From assembly GCA_002452095.1 (NCBI GenBank), contig DKEG01000062.1, positions 1-9,631 on the forward strand: a DNA stretch of 9,631 nucleotides, read 5' to 3'. Made by a program: the position numbers and the translations under genes. Position 1 is the stretch's first letter; each line of letters starts with the position of its first letter. Origin of the DNA: Bacteroidales bacterium UBA6828 (GTDB lineage: Bacteria > Bacteroidota > Bacteroidia > Bacteroidales > Paludibacteraceae). The notes below the pieces were generated by a model. The model saw only the letters and a list, made by a program, of their open reading frames with translations, ran no database searches and was not told the DNA's origin. Shown here piece by piece: positions 1-6,400 of this stretch.

Positions 1-51
1 TTGTTATTGGACAGTACAAATCCGCTCTTGCAATAAAAATCATAACATTTA

Positions 52-83
52 TTTGTGTATCTCGAAAAATAGTCGTAACTTTG
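52..83 (+). promoter_or_regulatory. Bacteroidota-type promoter of rplM operon
   Basis: The -33 box TTTG lies at 52-55 and the -7 box TAACTTTG (TAnnTTTG) at 76-83, with exactly 20 bases between them. This matches the consensus known for the primary sigma factor of Bacteroides. The start of transcription would fall near 88-92, leaving an untranslated leader of about 170 bases before rplM. The promoter is read directly from the sequence; activity and exact start are inferred. Confidence 0.8.
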
Positions 84-89
84 CACGCT

Positions 90-263
90 TTTTCGGGTGA
101 TTGTGTCCGCACGGATATAAAAACCATATAAAAGCATATATTTTATTAACGTTGAACTGGGCAGTGGCTTCGCGTCGGCAATGCGGTGCAAGCACGTCAG
201 CGGTCGGCTAATTGCGAAACGTAAACGATGTCTGTCGGTTCAACCTAAAACAAATAATAACTA
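90..263 (+). promoter_or_regulatory. Structured 5' leader of rplM (candidate L13 autoregulatory RNA)
   Basis: This long non-coding leader lies between the promoter and the L13 start. Bases 151-160 (GTTGAACTGG) pair with 235-244 (TCGGTTCAAC) in a 10-bp helix that includes wobble pairs, closing a 74-base domain. Inside, 178-182 (GCAAT) can pair with 211-215 (ATTGC), enclosing the small hairpin GTG-CAAG-CAC at 186-195. A competing hairpin TTGCG/CGTAA at 212-224 would exclude the GCAAT pairing. The domain ends about 20 bases before the ATG, so folding or protein binding could affect initiation. Ribosomal operons are commonly repressed by one of their own products binding such leaders. I recall an L13 leader motif being described in Bacteroidia but cannot confirm a match here. 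The base pairing is seen; the role is inferred. Confidence 0.55.
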
Positions 264-719
264 ATGGATACTTTAAGTTACAAGACAGTGTCGGCTAACA
301 AGGCTACCGTTCAGAAAGAATGGGTGGTTATCGACGCTCAAGACCAGGTACTTGGTCGTATGTGCACGAAAGTGGCTAAGTTGCTTCGTGGTAAGTACAA
401 ACCTTCGTACACACCTAACGTGGATTGCGGCGACAACGTAATCATTATCAATGCCGACAAGGTGAAACTTACCGGCAACAAGTGGAATGACCGCATCTAT
501 ATCCGCTACACGGGCTTCCCCGGTGGTCAGCGTGAGATGACTCCTGCTCAGTTGCTCGAGAAAGGTGCGGACCGTCTGATTACCAAGGTGGTAAAGGGTA
601 TGCTCCCCAAGAACCGTCTTGGCGCACGCCAGATTACCAATCTCCACGTATTTGCAGGTGCGGAGCACAATATGCAGGCACAACAACCCAAACAAATTGA
701 CATTAACACGCTTAAATAA
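264..719 (+). CDS. rplM: Large-subunit ribosomal protein L13 (uL13)
   Basis: Encodes L13, a 151-residue protein of the 50S subunit that binds 23S rRNA early in assembly. The protein has the expected family length. The conserved C-terminal stretch is clear at about residues 110-141 (VKGMLPKNRLGARQ, then HVFAGAEHNMQAQQP). Near the N-terminus, WVVIDAQDQVLGRM is the usual opening of the fold. The ATG at 264 is chosen because it gives the family length and follows an A-rich stretch (AACAAATAATAACTA), typical of Bacteroidota starts that lack a Shine-Dalgarno site. It is the first gene after the promoter at 52-83 and lies 8 bases before rpsI, so the two are co-transcribed. Regulation is likely through the structured leader. 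Nothing is unusual in the protein. Confidence 0.98.
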   Translation: MDTLSYKTVSANKATVQKEWVVIDAQDQVLGRMCTKVAKLLRGKYKPSYTPNVDCGDNVIIINADKVKLTGNKWNDRIYIRYTGFPGGQREMTPAQLLEKGADRLITKVVKGMLPKNRLGARQITNLHVFAGAEHNMQAQQPKQIDINTLK

Positions 720-727
720 TAGAAGAT

Positions 728-1114
728 ATGGAAGTTATTAATGCATTAGGTCGTCGTAAATCGGCAGTCGCTCGTGTTTACGTTAGTGAAGGTGCAGGCA
801 AGATTACGATCAATGGTCGCGACATCGAAACCTATTTCCCTTCTTCTATTCTCCGCTACATCGTTCTCCAACCCCTCAATAAACTTGAGGCTGCTGAGAA
901 ATACGACATCAAGGTAAATCTTGTAGGTGGCGGTTTTAAAGGTCAGGCAGAGGCACTGCGTCTCGCTATCGCCCGCGCGTTGGTGAAAATCAATCCGGAA
1001 GACAAGTCCGCTCTCAAGGCTGAAGGCTTTATGACGCGTGATGCCCGTGAAGTGGAACGTAAGAAACCGGGTCAACCCAAAGCACGCAAGCATTTCCAGT
1101 TCAGCAAACGTTAA
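728..1114 (+). CDS. rpsI: Small-subunit ribosomal protein S9 (uS9)
   Basis: Encodes S9, a 128-residue protein of the 30S head. Its basic C-terminal tail reaches the P-site tRNA in known ribosome structures. The N-terminal ALGRRKSAVARVYV, the central GGGFKGQAEALRLAIARAL (residues 67-85), and the C-terminal KKPGQPKARKHFQFSKR with its terminal SKR are all family hallmarks. The 8-base gap from rplM (TAGAAGAT) and the conserved rplM-rpsI pairing across bacteria show one operon. After its stop comes a 10-bp hairpin (1132-1166) that may reduce transcription into rpsB. The length is normal and no key residue is missing. Confidence 0.98.
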   Translation: MEVINALGRRKSAVARVYVSEGAGKITINGRDIETYFPSSILRYIVLQPLNKLEAAEKYDIKVNLVGGGFKGQAEALRLAIARALVKINPEDKSALKAEGFMTRDAREVERKKPGQPKARKHFQFSKR

Positions 1115-1131
1115 TTTGCACTGCAACTCCA

Positions 1132-1170
1132 AACCACGCGGACTCTTTCGGGACTACCGCGTGGTTCTTT
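1132..1170 (+). terminator. Strong hairpin between rpsI and rpsB: terminator or attenuator
   Basis: Bases 1132-1141 (AACCACGCGG) pair perfectly with 1157-1166 (CCGCGTGGTT), a 10-bp GC-rich stem with a 15-base loop, followed by CTTT and then CG. The downstream T tract is short and interrupted, so full termination is doubtful. Partial termination, or a 3' end protecting the rplM-rpsI message, fits better. I see no convincing TAnnTTTG promoter with a -33 box between here and rpsB, so rpsB-tsf probably depends on read-through. Confidence 0.55.
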
Positions 1171-1294
1171 CGATTACCTCAAAGCCGCGTTTTGCCGCTT
1201 GCTCTGCCGCTTGATGAAAGCAGAGTCGCAGGTTAATGGATTGTACGGAGAAATAAACAATAATTTATTCAAACAAACCAAAACATCAATCAAA
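1171..1294 (+). promoter_or_regulatory. Untranslated region before rpsB with a possible leader hairpin
   Basis: This stretch holds no gene. Bases 1202-1207 (CTCTGC) can pair with 1220-1225 (GCAGAG) around a 12-base loop, preceded by a CCGC-rich segment containing the repeated word GCCGC. Leaders of rpsB bind S2 in some other bacteria; whether this is such an element is only inferred. The last 40 bases are strongly A-rich (AAACAAACCAAAACATCAAT), as is usual before Bacteroidota starts. Confidence 0.3.
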
Positions 1295-2125
1295 ATGAGA
1301 ACAAATTTTGATCAACTTCTTGAGGCCGGCTGCCACTTTGGACACCTCAAACGCAAATGGAATCCGGCAATGGCTCCTTATATTTATATGGAGCGCAACG
1401 GTATCCACATCATCGACCTCAATAAGACTGCCGTTAAAATCGACGAGGCTGCTGAGGCTTTGAAAAACCTCGCAAAACAAGGTCGCAAGGTGCTCTTCGT
1501 AGGTACCAAGAAACAGGCACAAGAGGTGGTTGCACAACATGCTACCGAGGTCGGTATGCCGTACATCACCGAGCGTTGGGCTGGTGGTATGCTTACCAAC
1601 TTCCCCACTATCCGCAAGGCTGTCAAGAAAATGTCTTCCATCGACAAGATGATGACCGACGGCACTTTCGACAACATCTCCAAGCGTGAGAGACTTCAGA
1701 TCACTCGTCAGCGTGAGAAACTTGAGAAGAACCTCGGCTCCATTGCAGACCTTACCCGCCTGCCGTCCGCTATCTTTGTGGTTGACGTGATGAAAGAGCA
1801 TATCGCCGTAGCAGAGGCTAACCGCCTGGGTATTCCTGTATTCGGTATCGTGGATACCAACTCGAACCCCAATAACATCGATTTCGTTATCCCTGCCAAC
1901 GACGATGCTACCAAGTCTATTGACGTGATTATGGCTGCTGTCTGCGATGCTATCAAAGAGGGTATCGAAGAGCGTAAGGTGGAGAAAGCCGACGAAGAGG
2001 CTGCTCAGGCTCAGGCTAATACAGAGGCTCCTGCTCCCAAAGAGCGTCGTCAGCGTGTTCGCAAAGCCGCACCTGCTGCCCAGAAAGCAGAGAACACCGA
2101 AGATGCAGAGGCTAAAGCCGAGTAA
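1295..2125 (+). CDS. rpsB: Small-subunit ribosomal protein S2 (uS2)
   Basis: Encodes S2, a 276-residue protein that joins late to the 30S subunit and helps hold S1 and the platform. The start MRTNFDQLLEAGCHFGH at 1295 is chosen over an in-frame ATG 96 bases upstream. The upstream 32 codons do not resemble S2, and the family begins just before the LLEAGCHFGH motif. KWNPAMAPYIYMERNGIHIIDL (about 21-42), the coiled-coil hairpin (about 108-147), LPSAIFVVDVMKEHIAVAEA (about 156-175) and GIPVFGIVDTNSNP (about 179-192) are conserved. The tail from about residue 225 is rich in Glu, Ala and Lys, a low-complexity extension common in Bacteroidota S2. tsf follows after 38 bases, the classic rpsB-tsf pair. 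Confidence 0.97.
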   Translation: MRTNFDQLLEAGCHFGHLKRKWNPAMAPYIYMERNGIHIIDLNKTAVKIDEAAEALKNLAKQGRKVLFVGTKKQAQEVVAQHATEVGMPYITERWAGGMLTNFPTIRKAVKKMSSIDKMMTDGTFDNISKRERLQITRQREKLEKNLGSIADLTRLPSAIFVVDVMKEHIAVAEANRLGIPVFGIVDTNSNPNNIDFVIPANDDATKSIDVIMAAVCDAIKEGIEERKVEKADEEAAQAQANTEAPAPKERRQRVRKAAPAAQKAENTEDAEAKAE

Positions 2126-2132
2126 TTTACAC

Positions 2133-2159
2133 ATTTACAAATTGTTAATTTACAAATTG
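2133..2159 (+). repeat. Tandem 12-base repeat between rpsB and tsf
   Basis: The word ATTTACAAATTG occurs at 2133-2144 and again at 2148-2159, a 15-base period just before the tsf ATG. It is A/T-rich and gives an unstructured, probably ribosome-accessible region. No regulator is suggested; it may be simple slippage or a translation-enhancing A/T-rich leader. Confidence 0.6.
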
Positions 2160-2163
2160 AATT

Positions 2164-3153
2164 ATGGCTGTTACATTAGCAGATATCAAAAAACTGCGTG
2201 ACATTACCGGCGCAGGTATGATGGACGTCAAGAAAGCCTTGGAAGAGGCTAATGGCGACTTTGAAGTGGCAACAGACCTGCTCCGTAAGCGTGGTCAGGC
2301 TATCGCTGCAAAGCGTAGCGACCGTGTGGCAAGCGAGGGCTGTGTCCTGGCTAAAGCAGTAGATGGCTTCGGGGCTATCGTGGCTGTTAAGTGCGAAACC
2401 GACTTTGTGGCAAAGAACGCTGATTTCGTGGCAATGGTTAAGTTGCTTCTTGATGCGGCTATCGACCAGCGTCCGGCTGACCTGGCTGCCCTCAAGGCAC
2501 TCAAGATCGGTGATTTCACCGCTGACGAAATTGTTACCGAGCGTTCAGGCGTTACGGGTGAGAAGATGGAACTGAGTGATTACACTTTCCTCTCTGCTCC
2601 CAAAGTAGATGCCTACAACCACCTGGGTAACAAACTCTCGTCGCTCGTTGCTGTGGCTAACGCAGATGCTGACCAGGAGACCGTTCACGGTATCTCTATG
2701 CAGGTCGCTGCTATGGCTCCTATCGCTCTTGATGCTGACCATGTCGCACAAGAGGTTAAGGACAAAGAGTTGGCTGTCGCTATCGAGAAAACCAAACAGG
2801 ATGAGGTCAACAAAGCCGTTGAGAATGCACTCCGCAAAGCAGGTATCAACCCTGCACATGCTGATAGCGAGGAGCATATCAAGTCCAATACCGCTAAGGG
2901 CTGGCTCACCGCTGAGCAGGCTGCTGAGGCACGTCAGATCCGTGCCAACGTTCCTGCAGAAGCAGAGGCTGCTATCAATATGAAGAAGGTGGAGATGATT
3001 GCTCAAGGTCGTCTCGGTAAGTTCCTCAAGGAGAACACGCTCGTAGAGCAGGCTTACATTATGAGCGATACCAAAGAGTTGGTAAAGGATGTCTTGAAAA
3101 AGAACAACGTTCAGATTATCGATTTCCGCCGTGTTACCCTCAACGAGGAGTAA
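2164..3153 (+). CDS. tsf: Elongation factor Ts
   Basis: Encodes EF-Ts, the cytoplasmic guanine nucleotide exchange factor that releases GDP from EF-Tu so that it can reload GTP and aminoacyl-tRNA. The 329-residue protein has the N-terminal UBA-like domain (LADIKKLRDITGAGMMDVKKAL, residues 5-26) and the diagnostic core motif TDFVAKN at residues 79-85, whose Asp-Phe pair inserts next to the EF-Tu nucleotide site. The C-terminal part (about 270-329, GRLGKFLKENTLVEQAYI and following) matches the dimerisation and C-terminal module. The length suits a Bacteroidota EF-Ts. It is the last gene of the translation block and is followed by a strong terminator at 3194-3234. Confidence 0.97.
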   Translation: MAVTLADIKKLRDITGAGMMDVKKALEEANGDFEVATDLLRKRGQAIAAKRSDRVASEGCVLAKAVDGFGAIVAVKCETDFVAKNADFVAMVKLLLDAAIDQRPADLAALKALKIGDFTADEIVTERSGVTGEKMELSDYTFLSAPKVDAYNHLGNKLSSLVAVANADADQETVHGISMQVAAMAPIALDADHVAQEVKDKELAVAIEKTKQDEVNKAVENALRKAGINPAHADSEEHIKSNTAKGWLTAEQAAEARQIRANVPAEAEAAINMKKVEMIAQGRLGKFLKENTLVEQAYIMSDTKELVKDVLKKNNVQIIDFRRVTLNEE

Positions 3154-3193
3154 TATCTGTCGGCTTATCTAATCTCTAATCGGATTTATAAAT

Positions 3194-3234
3194 AAAAACT
3201 CCCGTCAAGCGAGAACCTTGGCGGGAGTTTTTGT
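3194..3234 (+). terminator. Intrinsic terminator after tsf, bidirectional in form
   Basis: Bases 3198-3209 (ACTCCCGTCAAG) pair with 3217-3228 (CTTGGCGGGAGT) in a 12-bp stem with one G-T wobble and a 7-base loop. The stem is flanked by AAAA and TTTTT, which lengthen it and supply the U tract. The same A and T runs allow it to work on the minus strand, so it could also back up the tracrRNA terminator that faces it. It separates the translation genes from the CRISPR locus. Confidence 0.9.
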
Positions 3235-3252
3235 ATTTGTATGTCTGTCAAT

Positions 3253-3290
3253 AAAAAAGGGCGAGACACTGTCTAGCAATGTCCCACCCT
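3253..3290 (-). terminator. Rho-independent terminator of the tracrRNA
   Basis: Read on the minus strand, 3290-3280 pairs with 3268-3258 over 11 consecutive positions (two G-U), with an 11-base loop TTGCTAGACAG. The arm ends in the first T of a six-T run ending at 3253. This is a textbook intrinsic terminator in that orientation only. In type II systems the last tracrRNA hairpin commonly doubles as the terminator and is bound by Cas9. Confidence 0.85.
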
Positions 3291-3340
3291 GAATGTTTAC
3301 ACAACGGAATAATCCTTATTGTGTATATCACTCATATTGT
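3253..3340 (-). ncRNA. Candidate tracrRNA of the type II-C system
   Basis: A minus-strand RNA of about 88 bases, divergent from cas9, would pair with crRNA repeats and guide Cas9. It starts just after a perfect promoter (3376-3345). Its first part, AACAATATGAGTGATATAC (3340-3322), is the expected anti-repeat position. Next come ACACAA (3324-3319) and TTGTGT (3304-3299), which can pair around AAGGATTATTCCG, resembling the nexus-like segment I know from Bacteroidota tracrRNAs. A short linker AAACATTC leads to an 11-bp terminator hairpin: AGGGTGGGACA (3290-3280) pairs with TGTCTCGCCCT (3268-3258), then T to 3253. Two positions are A-C mismatches on the plus strand but G-U pairs on the minus strand, which fixes the orientation. 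The array repeat is outside the window, so the anti-repeat cannot be proved here. Confidence 0.85.
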
Positions 3341-3344
3341 TGCG

Positions 3345-3376
3345 CAAAGATACGCCTTTTGTTTTGATTATGCAAA
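3345..3376 (-). promoter_or_regulatory. Promoter of the tracrRNA
   Basis: Read on the minus strand, the -33 box TTTG is at 3376-3373 and the -7 box TATCTTTG at 3352-3345, with exactly 20 bases between. This is a full match to the Bacteroidota consensus. The start of transcription should fall around 3341-3338. The -7 octamer is identical to that of the divergent cas9 promoter. Confidence 0.85.
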
Positions 3377-3390
3377 TCATTTTTATATTT

Positions 3391-3422
3391 TTTGTGTATA
3401 TCCGCCTTTTTTACTATCTTTG
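3391..3422 (+). promoter_or_regulatory. Promoter of the cas9-cas1 operon
   Basis: The -33 box TTTG is at 3391-3394 and the -7 box TATCTTTG at 3415-3422, with a 20-base spacer, a full consensus match. Transcription should start near 3427-3430, giving a leader of only about 27 bases before the cas9 ATG. Its -33 box lies 14 bp from the -33 box of the oppositely directed tracrRNA promoter, so two polymerases probably cannot bind at once. Confidence 0.85.
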
Positions 3423-3455
3423 CACCGATAATGAACCTTAAATACTCTCTATACT

Positions 3456-6400
3456 ATGGCAACACGTAAAATCCTCGGCTTGGACTTAGGCACCAACAGC
3501 ATCGGCTGGGCAGTAGTTAGTCAAAATATGGATAGCCGGTCCATCGCAGCGGCAGGCAGTCGCATTATCCCGATGGATGCCGCATTGATGGGCGATTTCG
3601 AAAGCGGAAATAGTGTCTCACAAACAGCCAATCGTACTGCGGCACGAGGCACCCGACGTCTGTATGAGCGCAGGGCTCTGCGTCGTGAACGTCTCTGTAG
3701 GGTGCTGTCAATCTTAGGTTTCCTTCCTCCGCACTATACGCAGGAACTGAATCGCTATGGCAAACTGAACAAAGGAGCCGAGCCAAAGTTAGCATGGACG
3801 GTTGAAGGCATCAAGCCGACATTCTTATTCCAACCGTCTTTTGAGGAAATGATGCGTGATTTTGCTGTTGCGCAACCTCAATTAGCCGCTAACGGGAAAA
3901 AGATACCTTACGATTGGACGATTTATTATCTCCGTAAAAAAGCCCTCACACAGCCTGTTACAAAACAGGAACTTGCTTGGATACTCCTGCAATTCAATCA
4001 AAAACGTGGTTATAACCAGGCACGTGGAGAGGAAGAAGAGACAAAAACAAACGAAAAGAAAGAACTAATCACCGCTAAGGTGGTCGAAGTGCGAGATACA
4101 GGTGAGGTTTCCAAAGGACGCACGTGGTATGAGGTGGTGCTTGAAACCGGAGACATCTACAAACGTCAAAGTGCTTACCCGCTGGATTGGGTTGGCAAAA
4201 CCAAAGATTTTATAGTTACCACCAAATTGAATGAAGACGGTTCGGAAGCCATTGACAAAGAAGGAAGGCCTAAACGTAGTTTCAGTGCCCCGCAGGAGGA
4301 TGACTGGGGGCTGCGTAAAATCAAAACGGAGCATGATATCGCTCAAAGCGGAAAGACCGTGGGCGAGTTTATTTATGATGCGCTCTTGCATAACCCCGAC
4401 CAAAAGATAGTAGGGCAGTTGGTGCGTGTGGTGGACAGGAAACTCTACAAGGAGGAACTGCGCCGTATCTTGGACACGCAAAAGCAATTCATTCCCGAAC
4501 TGCAAGATCCTGACCTGTACAGGCAATGCATTGAAGCCATCTATCCGCAGAACGAAGCCTATCGCAATAGTATTGCCAACAAGGATTTTACCTATCTTCT
4601 CTTGCAAGATGTTCTTTTCTACCAACGTCCGCTGAAGAGCAAGAAATCGCTTATCAACGAATGTCCCTACGAATACCACGTTTACCAAACCAAGAATGGA
4701 GACTGGAAACGGCAATATCTCAAGTGCATATCCAAGTCTCATCCTCTCTATGAGGAGTTCCGTTTGTGGCAGTTCGCCGAGAACCTGCATATCTACAAAA
4801 TAGATGCAAATGGCATTGGCAAATCGGATTGCACGGCAGACTATATCCAGGACAAAGCCGCTCTGGTCAAGTGGTTACTTACACAAAAAGAGATTACGGA
4901 AAAATCGATATTGTCGAAATTTGCCGGTAAGAAAGCAAAAGACTTGTCATGGAACTATGTGAGCGACAAGAAATATCCTTCTGCTCCTGTTACAGCGACG
5001 CTTACGGCTATTATAGCAGAAGTGGGTGGCACCATAAACAATGAGGAACTACACCACATCTGGCATATCCTCTATTCCGTCTCTGATAAGGAACAACTCA
5101 CACAAGCCCTCGCGCACTATGCCGAAAAGCATAATCTGTCTTCTGTCTTTGTCGAGAAACTGAGCAAACAGAAGCCTTTTGCAGCCGACTATGGCGCATA
5201 TAGTGAGAAAGCCGTCCGCCGATTGCTCAGCCTGATGCGCTGTGGAGAGTATTGGAACGAAGAGAATATAGACCCGCAGACGAAACAGCGCATTGAGCAT
5301 ATCCTGACAGGAGAGGTGAATGATGCTATCAGCGACAGGGTGCGCGAGAAACTGAAAGACCTGAATAATATATCGGACTTTCAAGGACTTCCCCTGTGGC
5401 TGGCAGAGTATGTGGTCTATGATGTCCGCAAGAACGACACCAAGTGGGAAACGCCCGAGGACATTGACAAATATCTTCAATCCTTCCGCCTTCACTCGCT
5501 CAACAACCCGATTGTAGAGCAGGTGGTGATGGAGACTCTGCGCACGGTGCGTGATATTTGGAAGCAGGAGGGGCATATTGATGAGATACACATCGAGATG
5601 GGGCGCGAACTCAAACAGAATGCCGAGCAGCGCAAGAATACCCTCACACGCCAGCAGGACAACGAAAAAGCCAATCTCCGTGCCAAACTCTTGTTGCAGG
5701 AGTTTATGAACCCCGATGCAGGCATGGATGGAGTGCGTGCATACTCGCCAAGTCAGTTGGAATTGTTCCGCATCTATGAAGACGGTGTCCTCAATAATTC
5801 CAATGCGACAAGAGACGATGATATTCAGCGTATTATCAAAGACCTGTCCGAACTCAAACAACCATCGGCTGCAGATGTCCGCAAGTATCGCCTGTGGCTT
5901 GACCAGAAATATATTTCGCCATACACAGGGCAACCCATTCCGTTGGCTAAACTCTTTACGTCTGCCTATCAGATTGAACACGTCATTCCGCAGTCCCGTT
6001 TCTTTGACGACTCGATGTCCAACAAGGTCATCTGCGAAGCCGAAGTTAATGCCCGCAAAGACCGTATGTTGGCGCACGAGTTCATCACAAAATGCGGTGG
6101 CGAGAAAATCACACTATCGGGTGGCAGAGTCGTAACAGTCTTAACCACACAAGCGTACGAGGACTTGGTGCGCGATACCTACAAAACCAATCCACGCAAG
6201 CAGGAAAAACTGATGTTGGACGACATTCCCGAAAAGTTCATCGCCCGCCAGATGAACGACAGCCGCTATATCAGTCGTCTTATGCTCGGATTGCTCAGCA
6301 ATATCGTCCGCGAAAAAAATGCCAAAGGCGAGTACGAACCCGAGTCAACAAGCAAGAATGTCATTGCTTGCAATGGCTCTACTACCACCCGCCTGAAGAA

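Noticed and set aside
1112..1119. TAATTTGC as a -7 box for rpsB
   Set aside because: It has only TTG instead of TTTG at the required position, no TTTG lies about 20 bases upstream, and it precedes the terminator-like hairpin.
1199..1294. In-frame N-terminal extension of S2 starting at 1199
   Set aside because: The added 32 codons do not look like S2 and run through a region with hairpin potential; the ATG at 1295 gives the family start.
1286..2134. Antisense ORF of 282 codons over rpsB
   Set aside because: It mirrors rpsB almost end to end, and the plus strand is unmistakably S2 with conserved motifs.
4065..4790. Antisense ORF of 241 codons in cas9 REC region
   Set aside because: No promoter, no recognisable product, and entirely within the continuous cas9 frame.
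5049..6077. Antisense ORF of 342 codons inside cas9
   Set aside because: It lies opposite the REC, RuvC-II and HNH coding region. The plus frame has conserved catalytic motifs throughout, and the antisense protein looks like no family I recognise; it is a by-product of codon use.
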